Below, piece after piece: positions 18,385 through 30,600 of a DNA stretch of 64,000 nucleotides. A program made the translations under genes and the position numbers. This DNA comes from Takakia lepidozioides (Eukaryota; Streptophyta; Takakiopsida; Takakiales; Takakiaceae), in NCBI GenBank assembly GCA_030704615.1, contig CM060733.1:35712001-35776000 (forward strand), written 5' to 3'. The notes beneath the pieces were generated by a model. That model did no database searches. It saw nothing but the letters and a program-made list of their open reading frames with translations, and was not told the origin of the DNA. Position 1 is the first letter of the stretch, and each line of letters opens with the position of its first letter.

Positions 18385-19840
18385 TCTACATGGGTCACAG
18401 ATGGTTACATGGAGTGAGGTTACATAGGGGTGAGGGTGACACTCTGCGGTGCTACAGACGGTTACATGGGTTACAGAGGGTTACATGGTGGTGAGGGTTA
18501 CACTTGGTGAGGCTTACAGAGGGTCACAGAGGGTTACATGGAGTGAGGGTCATATAGGGATGAGGGTGACACTCTACGGTGTTACAGAGGGTTACATGGT
18601 GGTGAGGGTTATAGAGGGTCACAAAGGGTTACATGTACATATGGGTGAGGGTGACACTCTACGGTGTTACAGAGGGTTACATGGTGGTGAGGGTTATAGA
18701 GGGTCACAAAGGGTTACATGTACATAGGGGTGAGGGTGACACTCTACGGTGTTATAGAGGGTTACATGGTGGTGAGGGTTACAAAGGGTCACAGAGGGTT
18801 ACATGGGTTACAGAGGGTCACAAAGGGTTACATGGGTTACAAAGGGTTACAGAGGGTTACGTGGAGTGAGGGTTACATAAGGGGTGAGGGTGACACTCTG
18901 CGGTGTTACAGAGGGTTACATGGCTTACAGAGGGTTACAGAGGGCTACAGAGGGTCACAGAGGGTTACATGGGGATGAGGGTGACACTCTGCGGTGTCAC
19001 AGAGGGTTACAGAGGGTTACATGGTGGCGAGGGTGACACTCTGCGGTGTTACAGAGGGTTACGTGGGTTACAACGGGTTACATGGTGATAAGGGTTACAC
19101 CTGGTGAGGATTATAGAGGGTCACGGAGGGTTACATGGGTTACAGAGGGTTACATGGTGGTGAGGGTTACATAGGGTCAGAGAGGGTTACATGGAGTGAG
19201 GGTTACATATGGGTGAGGGTGACACTCTGCGGTGTTACAGAGGGTTACATGGTGGTGAGGGTTACAAAGGGTCACAGAGGGTTACATGGGTTACAGAGGG
19301 TCACATAAGATTACATGGATTACAAAGGGTTACAGAGGGTTACATGGAGTGAGGGTTACACTTTGCGGTGTTACAGAGGGTTACATGGGTTGCAAAGTGT
19401 TACATAGGGTTACATGTAGTGAGGGTTACATAGGGGTGGGGGTGACACTCTGCGGTGTTACAGAGGGTTACATGGGTTACATAGGGTTACATGGTGGTGA
19501 GGGTGACACTCTGCGGTGTTCCAGAGGGTTACATGGAGTGAGGCTTATATAGGGATGAGGGTGACACTCCGTGGTGTTACAGAGGGTTACATGGGTTGCA
19601 AAGTGTTAGAGAGGGTTACATGGAGTGAGGGTTACATAGGGGTCGAAGCGACACTCTGCGATGTTACAGAGGGTAACATGGTGGTGAGGGTTACAGAGGG
19701 TCATGGGGTTACATGGGTTACAGAGGGTTACATGGTGGTGTGGGTTACACTCGGCGGAGTTACAGAGGGTTACATGGGGGTGAGGGTTGAACCCGGGGCG
19801 GGGGTTATAGGGGCTGACGTGTAGGGGGTTACATGGAACT
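18385..19840 (+). repeat. GGGTTACATGG minisatellite array E
   Basis: About 1.45 kb of degenerate tandem units built from GAGGGTTACATGG, GGTGGTGAGGGTTACA and GAGGGTGACACTCTGCGGTG, with lengths varying from about 15 to 45 bases. Several frames are open through it only because of the repeat. I regard those frames as non-coding. Confidence 0.9.
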
Positions 19841-21690
19841 GGCGGACTGGTGTCGCAAAACGATGACGCAGGCGGCGACGACGCAGATGGGATGAGGGCG
19901 GGGTGGGGAGGGATTGACCCAGCCCAGCCGGCTGCCTTTCGATGTCTGCCGGAGGCGGAGAACCGGCGGTACGGGTGTCAGGGCTGGACCGTCCTGACGC
20001 GCTCGCATTAAGTTCTTACATTATTCCTATTATCTTCCTTTCTTAACCCCTAATATTTGTTATAGGTATTGTACTTTTTTTTTTTTTTTTTTTTGGTACA
20101 ATAGAATCCTACCGTTACGGGGCAGTGACTCCTTTCTCATCCTTCATGGTTGTTTCCTGTGGTTATTTTTTCCTCAGTTTTATTAATAAAATTCCCCTCT
20201 GTCCCCTATTCTAAAAAAGAAAAAAAAAGAAAAAATCCTACCGGCCATTGGGTATTTGGCTTTTGTATTTTCAACACTCCTTCCAACAAATTATGCCTTC
20301 GGCGAAGGTTGCACAGAATTGAATCGGGTGGCAATGGGGCGGGCCACGTCAGGGAATTTCAAAGGTAATTACTAATTACCTGCCCGCTGCGCGAATGTGG
20401 TTGCCAGGGCCGTCCTGCAACCCAGCCAAAGGGAGGGTAAGGGGTGGATGAACGGATGAACGCCCGCAAACAGAGCGGCTGTGAGCTTATCCATATTTTA
20501 GGACAAACTTCCCAAATGGACAGGACGACAAAATTCGATACGAGTTGTGCGCGAGTCGAATTCCACATTGAAGCCCGCACAAATGTTATGATCTTACGAT
20601 CCAAACGGTGAAAATGTACGAGATTTTATGTGGAGATAGCGGATGGAGGTCGGAACACAATTCAACGGTTCATTTCTGTAGATCTAAGAATTTGCAAAGC
20701 TATGGTCAAAAAGGTGAAATTTGGTCTGGAATCCGCAGTAAACTAGGTGCGTGAATGTGCACGTTAGTTTATGTCGAGAATCCTGGAGGAGGAGGAGGGG
20801 AAGGTGAAAGGAGAGCGATGGCGGTGGGATCATGCCAGCCATTGCTGTGGTTGACTTCGTTCGGCGCTTTCCTAGGGCGGGAGTTAAGCAGCTGGGAGAC
20901 CTGGCAATCCTACATTGGACCATTGTTCAACAGAGATTACTTGATACTTCCTTAGAGTATCATCCTCCAGAGTCTGTTGCATTTCTCTTGTTGCCGTGCG
21001 AATTGGTCGGATGCGCGTGTTCATTCTACCTTGCAGGACTGGTTGTGGTTTTGGTTTTGGTTTGTTCACAGTGAAGACGGGAATAAGAATGAGAGTGAGA
21101 TGTTGTTCGCTGAGATGTTGTTCGTCTGAAACCTTTTGTGAAGTCAACGGGAGAGAGATTCACGCACTCATCTGATTTGAAGGACAGATAGAGAGGGATT
21201 TTTAGTTTCATCATGACGGGATCTTACATTGATTTCCAGTTGAGTAGCTTGTCAGTTTTTCATGGCTTCCTGGGACATTTTGTTCTCGTTTCCTTAGACA
21301 GTTTTACACATGTTTTTTTTTCAGGCTATCGCATTGCAGGTTGATCACGATCTCACACACAACGAATCTCAGTCACCTAGGAAGGTAGGTAGATCACTGT
21401 CTGTTTTACATTGATAGTATGAGTAGAATTTCTGACTCGTAGGCTGGTTCTAGATAGTTTGAGAGGGATGCCTTTATTCCTCGGGAAGACTCTGAGCATA
21501 GAGAAAGACTTCCAATTGTGAAAGCGTGTCTATGAAGGATGTCTAGGAGGTCCTATGCTGATGGATGCGTTTACTCTGCCGAAGTCACCAAGAGCACACA
21601 CACCAACCACGAGTACTGGCATCTAAAGATGGGAAATGGTCGAGGACCGCACTCTTGAGGACTTTGGAAGGAGCGTAAGGAGCTGCCTCG
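19841..21690. other. Upstream region of the histidine kinase gene
   Basis: Contains a poly-T run (about 20068-20094), the small retroposon at 20105-20243, and GC-balanced sequence from 20300 onward. 5' non-coding exons of the kinase may lie around 21300-21690, but I cannot fix a transcription start. No recognisable protein gene. Confidence 0.4.
20105..20243 (+). mobile_element. Small A-tailed retroposon between 10-bp direct repeats
   Basis: The 10-mer AATCCTACCG occurs at 20105-20114 and again at 20234-20243. The second copy directly follows an A-rich tail (AAAAAAGAAAAAAAAAGAAA). Between them are about 120 bases containing AATAAA shortly before the tail. This is the structure of an mRNA- or SINE-derived insertion with target-site duplication. 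The body is too short to identify the source. Confidence 0.5.
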
Positions 21691-24600
21691 ATGGAGACGA
21701 TGATCGTAAGGGAGCGGCGATGGCTGCTGCCTTGTCATTACATGAGAAAGAATCCGTTGAGTATGGCAGGAGTTCGCGCTTCAGTCTTGCTAATGGGCTG
21801 CTTACTGGCAGCAGCTGTAGGTTTGGTGCTGTACAAGGGGGCGCTCGATGCGAAGCAGGAGGAATTCCTGCTCAAATGTATGAACCGGAAAGAGGTATTT
21901 TTCAGTTGATTACTTGAAGAAGTCTGTTTGAGAAGTCAAACTTAGAAATTTCTTAGAACGAAGACTAGTGACGGGATGTCTATAGGATCGGTCACCTTCC
22001 TCGTCCCAACAGAAAGGGTTTAATGACGTTCCTCAGAGGTCCGCACGTCATTCTTGCTAGTCGTCAGAAACGGTGCGAACGGTGGTCAAGGTGGGTACCA
22101 CATATCAGGAGCAAGATGATCACATGGAACATGCCCAATAATTTGCTCAATGAAATGTGACACCGAGCTTGTCAACTTGGCACTTTTTCCAGCTGAACCT
22201 CTCTGAATTTGGAGTGTGTACTTTGCATGCAATGTCCTTGTAAACATAGCTGATACTCCCATAGGTTTCATGTGTGCCGATCCCTTGTTGTCTCATAATT
22301 TTGGTGTAGGTCAGTCGTTTTTGGCCGGATCGATGAATTTGGCAGTTATTCCCCCCTATGTCATTCTTTTGCCAATCTATTGGTGAAGTATGGTTTTAAG
22401 AGATAAGATCATCATGGAGGAATGTTCCATGTATAATAATGCACCTCTCTAGCTTTTGCTACTTAGCATCATCATGTGAGAGCTTAAACATCTCAGCTGC
22501 AGAGCTCAGGGCCCTTTGAAAATGCTCACCTGATAGGTCCTTGAATGTCTGGTCTTATGTGGTTTGCTAGTTAGGTCCTCAATGGAATGTGGGAAGACTC
22601 CTGAGTGTTATGATACCTCAAGGGGCTTGACTAACTTCCTTGGGTGTCATGATAATTCTTGCAGACACTAAGGTCAGAAGTTGAGAACAGTCTCAACTCC
22701 TCCTTTGTGATATTGGGGTTGGTAGCAAGTGTGCCAGGCTTGAATCAAAGCAATTGGCTCACTTTTACAGCACAGACGCTCTTTCTCCGCCCCAACGTGG
22801 AAAGGCTCGTCTACTTGCAACGAGTGCTTAACACTGAAAGGGCTGCTTTTGAGAAGAAAATGAACAGCTCCATATTTGAGGTAGACAATTCTCTGAACAA
22901 AACAGTGCGGAAGGTGGATACAGAGTATGCTCCAATTGTCTATGAAACTGCGGATATACACTATTTTATGGTGGACCCATCGTCCTTTCCAGTTCTCAAA
23001 CAGGCACTTTATATAACACGGACAACAGGCATGTTTACTTTGTCACCACCAGGTACATATGGAGGGGTTTGGCGAATGGGGTCTTACCAGGCTTATTATG
23101 GGGCCACTAATGTTCAGTCTTTGACAACCGTTCAATCTCGGGAGCAGGCTTGTCAGGGCTATGTCGGGACAAGTCTGGATGTGCAAAAGGTTTTCAATGC
23201 AGTGCTTTCAAGGTACATGAATTCGTGTTCCGAGATTTAGGAGTTAGGAAGGCGAGGCAAGAGGCAAGCACCTCTATTCTAGAAATTTTTGCTACAACTG
23301 GGAATATGGCAAAGGTTTTGAAGGCAGATTTGAAGGTCTTGCAGGTTGTTGGCATTCTGATAGGGCTGCATGCTGGTGCTTCCTCTGATAAGTCTATGCA
23401 ATTGAACCTTGATTGATGGCCGGTGTGTTCAGATTCCAAGACGACATTGACATGAATGTCGTTGTCATATATCTGGTAAATCAATCTGCGGGCCTAAATT
23501 CATTTTACAATTGTGGTGCCGTGGCTGTCTGCACACTAACACTCCATGACACTGCATCGAGGGCAAGTGGACCACCCACTGCGGTGGTTCCGTGGACTTA
23601 TGGCTCCCAATTCTTTGAAGTGCGGTGTTATGCAACACAGAACATCAAGCTCTATGCGGTGCGAAGCATTATTGCATGGCCTCTGCTTATGATTATATTA
23701 GTACTGCTCTGTGCTGTTATTGTGCACTTGGTTCTCAAGAGGATGCAAGCCATTGAGAGGGATGTGGCTATTATGGAGAAGATGAACACTGATTTAAGAG
23801 CTGCCAAGATTGCTGCTGAAGCTGCAGACACGGCCAAGTCGAGTTTTCTTGCCACTGTTTCACATGAGATCAGGTACTAGCTTTGCACTGTCTTACGGTA
23901 ATGTCTTCAGCCTTTACTCAATCGCATTCAAACCTTGCGGCCAGACTAACCTATGCCAGTTGCTGAGCCTAGCCATTACAATTAGGATTAATCCAGCCTC
24001 TCTCCATACAGTCCCACAGAAACTGCTGCATTGAGAATGAACATGCTATAACGAAATATGTCAGAATTTGCTACAACATTGAACAGCCAACTCCCAATCC
24101 ATGCCAACAACAACAGCCATACCCCTCTAACTCATATCTTCAAGCAGGGCAGCCATGAACTCAACCAGAAAATTTTGGAATCAAAATAAGGCACACTCAA
24201 TTGCTTGTTCATACTCTGTGCTGATGTGCTTGCGCTGTTTGGTGGGTGCAGGACTCCTATGAATGGAGTGATTGGTGAGCATGAATTGCTGAATCTTCCT
24301 TTTCTGAGTTTTCCTTGTCAAGTGTTGGGTGTATGTCTTGAAAGTTTCTAGGATGTGTTGAGAATTGTTTTTCATCAACAACAATTTTATATTCCCGAAA
24401 GAACCTGGAGACAGTGTATAGTAACAAGATGTAGGGTATGCCCTGGTCAAAATATTGCAGCTCCATCCCCGGTCTTCCATCCACCAGAGGCTCTGGAGGA
24501 CTGTACCTTGAATGTTTGAAACTACCATCTGCTTGAAGTTGGAAATCCCAAACAGAAGAGGACTGAGGTGTCCTTGCATTGTGATTTTCCATGGTCATGC

Positions 24601-27600
24601 TGAAATACTTCTCCTTGGCTGACTTTTGGATCACACAAGTGAAGTTGGCACCCGCAAAAATGCTGTTGCTTGAGAAATTAACTGCCCTCCAACAGAGTTC
24701 AATCACTTATTCCTGTGACAGAAATGGGCATTTTTTGTATCATCCTCGATGCAGCTTATTTATATCCCTCTTTCTTCCACTAGTGCAGTGCAATGGATGC
24801 TTTGCAGTTAGTCCTCCTTTGTAACATGTCCTGGTTTCTCTGTTGGTGTTCTGGGCAGGAATGACAAACTTGCTGATGGAGACAGATTTGACACCCCAGC
24901 AGCTGGAGTATGTCAAGATTTCCCAAGCCAGTGGAAATGCACTTGTGTGAGTAACTCAATCCCTTCACCCTTCATTGGAAGCTATTTGGCAGTATAAGCT
25001 CTTTACTTGTCAGCAGAAAGTTTCATGAGCAACTTCATTATACCAGGTATGAGTCTAAGTTTCCTTCTTATCCCACATTGGGTACAATTCCAGCTTTAAC
25101 GATGTCATCATAGACCTCTACGGTCTGTTCTAGGCTGTCAGACTTGCATTTGGCATGTTAGAAACGTGAACGTGGAAAGGATCCAAAATTTTCATCTCAT
25201 CAGGTCAGAGGGGCCAAGTTTACCCTAAGAGTACCATTCCCCCATGTTGTCATTCTCCTCTTAACTTCAAAGTTCTGAATTGCTGGCTAATCTACCAACT
25301 TCTGTTGCAGGGCCCTTATAAACAATGTACTAGATCTGTCAAAGATTGAGGTGGGCCGAATGGAGATAGAGTCTGTTCCATTTGACATAAGGGCTGAGGT
25401 GGATGATGTGCTCTCTCTCTTTGAAGAGAAAGTTCACCAGAAGCACCTTGAGGTAGCCGTGCTAATCCATGACACTGTGCCTTCCTGTGTGATTGGGGAT
25501 CCTGGAAAACTTCGCCAGGTAACTTTTTGTCTTTTCTCAATACTGTATGTTATTTTCCCCCCTCAGATATCATAGGTGGATTGTAAGAGATAAACCTAGC
25601 TGCAAATGAAATGTGAAAGGGTGCTAGGAAATACTGTGGACTAGTTTTGTACCAGCAGGCAGGTTGTCCTTTTAGGTGTTCTTTGGTGGGATGATCAGCA
25701 ACAAAGATAATTACAAATAGAAGGACTGAGAAAGGATTGCTCCTCTAAACAGGCTAAAAAAATAGAAAGTTACAGGATATGTTGTGCTGGTTTGTGGAAG
25801 CTCTCCTGGGTACAGAACAATGATATTTCCTAACTTACAAGGAGAGTACCTATCTAGTGTTCTGATAAGGATGCTCTGCATGATACTGTGCGTGGTTCTT
25901 TGCAGGTTCTGATTAATTTGGTTGGCAATGCTATGAAGGTGAGAGGCATGTAGCTGTTTTGAGTGTGCATCTTTCCAAAAACCATGCAATGGATCAGAGC
26001 CTAGAGTTTCTGTGGCAGTTTGTGGCAGCTTCGAATTACCTTAACTTCCTGAGACAGCATTGGTGGTCTTTATTTCTGTAGAATTTGCACTGAGATATAG
26101 AGAAGTGCTGCATCTCTACAAAGATTTTAGATGAAGGGAGTGAATGGTTTTATTCACAGGAAGATGCAATAACAAGTCAATGTCCCTCACTTGCGCGAGG
26201 TAGAAGCTCATCTTGTCTCTGCCCTTTTTCTCATTCTTGCAGTTTACAAAAGCAGGAAGTATCTTCTTGTGTGTGCGCCTTGTTGATGACAACCAACGAG
26301 ATCTAGGTCAACCTCTGCTAGCAGAGAGACCCATTGCAAACGTGAACTTCAAAGATGTGGTTTCCAGGGATGTCTACCCGTCTCAGGTAGTGCCCGCAAT
26401 GCCCAGCAATGTGAGTGTCCGACGGCACCGGCGCAGTCTAAGCATTGACAGGTGTATTAATGGTGAAAGTCCAACTGGAGTCGTAGGTGCTGAAACCTTC
26501 AGACTAGCTAGTTCAAGGTGGCAAGGCTTTAATGTGGTGGCACCAAGGTTAAGCTTGCAGCCGCAGAATTCAAGCTCCAAAGAGACTATCTCAAAGTGGA
26601 GGGGTTGGAAACCAAGGGCGCATATCGAGGCTATGAGTCCAGAAGTTACTCTTATCATTTCTGTTGAGGATACAGGTACATTTTGCAGAGCCTGTAAATT
26701 GTAGAAGTTGTTTTGGCATACGCAATCATGTCTTCTAGGATTCTGGAGCTTAGGAGAGGATGCAGGTGAGAACAAAACACAAACTATACTTTCATACGTG
26801 TTGTGTCACTTTGCCTCATCACGAGATAGAAACAGGAAGGAGGGAGAAGAAAGAAAAAGTAGGGAGGAAGAAAGAGATAATGTCTGGGGCAGGCCCAACG
26901 TGCCAAGGGAGATAGTAGAACAACATAGTAGACCACAGAAGCCAAACCATAGAACCCTTAAAATTAAAGGAGAGATTTAAATCCCAAACGATGCATAGGT
27001 TAAATGGTTCATCCAGGTAATCCACTGAGGAAGTTAAGAAGCAACTAAGAGCGACCTTACACAAGGCAAAAGAGAAATGACATAAAATGGAACTTTGTAA
27101 CGTCCGCTGAAAGCTCAAAGAGAGAGAGACACAGAGAGGCCCAAGAGACACAATAGAATAACAATGAACCAGAGCATTTAAATCCAGTAGTAGAACCACA
27201 CAGAGAAATGTAGAACGAAATGAAATGAAATGATACTTTCTAATGACCACGGAAAACTCAAAGAGCTTATTGGACAGGAGAAAGCATGAAACTAGAAAGA
27301 GAGTGGGGTCCCCATGAAGCAGCCCAAAAACAACTATGGATCAGGGGAAGTCTAAGATTCAACACCTCATGCAGCTGCCAAGCATTTCTGATCCATACAG
27401 TAGAACACCTCTGTGAGGGATCGCCTATCTCACAACAGAGATCTCATAGATCTCATAGAAAGAAAACTTCAGAATGTCTGCAAGGGTCCATGGACACATT
27501 AGGAAAAACAGACAACATTAACATTACTGGAATTCAGATGTCACCAGAAGAGAACGTGCTTGTAGGTCAAAAAAGAGCAAGAGACAGGGAGAGAGAGAAA

Positions 27601-30600
27601 GGCTTGGGGTTGGGCATTATCCCAGCTGGGTAGCAGGACAGGGGTCTTACAATGTGCACTCTGTGGTCAATGTCATTACTGGACGTGATAACAATGATTT
27701 GCCAAGGACAAAATCTAAATACATCTTCCCAAGTATGATTGCAGGTATTGGCATCCCCTTGCATCTGCAGAGTCGTCTTTTCCAACCATTTCTACAGGCA
27801 GACAGCAGTACCTCAAGGGAATATGGGGGTACTGGCATTGGTTTATCTATCTCTCAGGTGAGTGCAGCCTGTGTGATATAACTAACTAGTGTGTTTCTTA
27901 TCAGATGATCATGGTTGATACTCATTATCCACCAATTTCACAAATGGTTTAATTCATGAGGTCGTGGGTTGGCTGGTATGTGCTTTTGCAGAAATTAGTT
28001 AAATTAATGAATGGACAGCTCACAGTTTCTAGCCAGCCTGGAGAGGGAAGCGTGTTTGAGTTTACACTCCATTTGTCTGAAGCTGGAAAATCGGACAAAG
28101 TGCCTTCTATTTGCAAGCCTAAGCTTCCAGAGGAACAGCTGAGAGGAACAAGAGTTTTAGTAGTTGACGAGCATCTTGTCCGACAGGTAATGAAACGCAC
28201 ATGTATGAGGGGTTTGATTATTGATGTCTCTCTCTCTCATCCTATGGAGGACCGCCTATGCCCAGCTTGCACTGGGCGCAACCAGGAAATTGGAACTGAA
28301 GAACACTTCTTCTTTATTGCCCTCTATATTATGAGATCCGTAGGAGATTCCACTGTCTATTCCTTGGAACTCAATGTCTCACTGAAGTCTTCCACTATAA
28401 GGATCAGAAATGCCATTCCTTTTCTTTTCTTTTCTTTTTCCTTTTTGCTGAAGAGAGAGAGGGTTGTTCACCATGGTCTGAAATTGCTGTTGGCTTAGTA
28501 CTATTACAGAAAATCGAGAGTTGTATACATCTCTCCTTAGGAGTTTTGTTTTATGGCATTTTGCACAGAAATTCATAATGGGCTATGAATGAGTCAAAGG
28601 TTTCTAATCAAGCTCAATTCCCTCCAGCAATGACGACCTTGCAAATCCTAGATGAATGAGTTGGATAGTTAGGGTAATTGGGCATGTGGCTGCAACAAAC
28701 GAGATTCGTAGCAATCAACGCCATAAATTCCAGAGGTACTCCGAACTCAGGCCTTTATCCAATCATGACTGCAGGAAGTAACAGCAAGCTATTTGCGGAG
28801 ATTGGGCATGGTGGTTGAGGAAGCTGAAGACATGCAAGTAGCCTTAAATGTATTAAAGAGGTGCAAGCTCTGACCCTGCTGTTGTTTTGTCCTTGCATGG
28901 ATCAGGAAGCATTGTGTCAGGTGCTGTATTATAGAGCTATACTTGACCTGACTGATTCCTCTCCTGCAGCCATGTTGACAATGGGATACCAGGTTTGATT
29001 GGCTAAGATGGCAGGGTCACACTGATCTGGTTGAGGGCTTCTCGTTCATTGATGCAACTGAAATTCATTTGGAAGTAGTGACAAGCTGCAGGAACAGTTT
29101 CAGAGGGCATGTTGGTGTTCTATCACAGTCAAGAGTCATTAAGCTTCATGATCCAGCTCTCTAGGATGGAATTGAAAAGGCTATTGTAGTAGCACAGTCT
29201 GAAAGGACAAGAACCTCCAAGTACAACTCTCTAACAGTTGGACTCTCTACAGTGAAATTAACTCAAACCACCATGGTGGTAATGACAAGAAATTCTGGTT
29301 GGCCCTTCAACGTTTGTACAAACCGAAAAACGGTCAGCAAGTACAAGCGCTGAAGACTACTAAAGGTGCAGTGGTGACTTCATCGGTTGACATTGTCAAA
29401 ACCTTTGAAACTCACTACAGTATCCTTGGCAGAACTTCTAGGTCTAACAGTGAGGGGTCTTCTGCTGAATGGAGGGACACAGTTGGAAAAACTGTTCCTA
29501 TGATTCAAAACAGCCCTGATGAACTGGAGTATATTTCAATGGCTTATAATGCTCCCATTAGTTCTTCTGAGATTGTGGAAGCAATTGAACATTTAAATGG
29601 ATATAAAGCTGGTGGACCTGATGGTATTGTCAACGAGCTTATCAAGCACGGTGGCGATCCCATGATAGAGGCCCTAGTTCTCCTCTTTAACCTTATCTGG
29701 AAGACTGAAATGATCCCCTTTTGCTGGCGACAGGGGGTCATTGTCAATCTATACAAGAAGGGTGACAGAGAAGAACCGGGGAACTACCGTGGCATCACGC
29801 TCCTCAATGCTGTTGGCAAGACATTCTGCAGAGTTATAAGTACTCGTCTCGAGGTTGATCTGGAGTCCAGAGGTTGTTTCCACGAAGGCCAAGCTGGCTT
29901 TCGGCGAAACAGGGGCTGTGTGGATCATATCTTCACTCTAAGCCAGATTATCCAGGGAAGGAAAAAAGAAGGGAAACCCACTTATGTCTTTTTCCTGGAT
30001 GTCAAAAAGGCTTATGACACAGTGTGGAGGGATGGCCTATGGTTCCGCCTCTGGTCTTGTGGGATCAAGGGAAAGATGTGGAGAGTTGTCCACAACTTGT
30101 ATGCTCACACCAAAAGCTGTGTCACTGTTAACGGACAGAAGTCCAACTTCTTTGACATAGACCAAGGTGTAGCTCAAGGATGTACTCTCTCCCCTCTGCT
30201 CTTCAATGTTTTCATCAATCAACTCCTCGAGGATGTGGAAAGTGAGGGATTTGGGTTAAGGGTGGGTGATACCACCATACCAGCCCTTATGTTTGCGGAT
30301 GACTTCGCAGGCATAGGGGAGACTCCAACCAATCTCCAGGAGTTGATTGATTGCGCGAAGAGATACTTTGATCTTTGGGGGCTAGAGGCTAATGTCAGCA
30401 AATGTGCAGTGGTAGCATTCAACGACAGAGGAGAGGGAGGAAGTGATCTTAAGTGGCAGTGGGGTAGCCAAGAGATCCCGGTCCTCCCTTCCTACACTTA
30501 CCTGGGCGTTGAGTTCTCCTCCAATTGTAATTGGGATGCACATATCCGGAAAGTTGTTCAAACTGGCAAGGGCAAAGCTCTGGGGCTCACTAAATTTTTC

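Noticed and set aside
18371-18385. TTAGGGTTTT next to the GGGTTACA array, possible interstitial telomere
   Set aside because: Only a single TTTAGGG-like unit occurs; the array motif is different, so there is no telomeric tract.
18449-19824. Several 60-100 codon open frames (EGYMVVRVT-type) in the minisatellite array
   Set aside because: They are produced by the repeat itself, overlap in different frames and have no complex sequence; the array is treated as non-coding.
26760-27640. Purine-rich open frames in kinase intron 8 (for example 27286-27633)
   Set aside because: The exon ending at 26675 joins in phase to 27745 and together they give the conserved DTGIGIP motif; the intervening sequence is a GA-rich intron.
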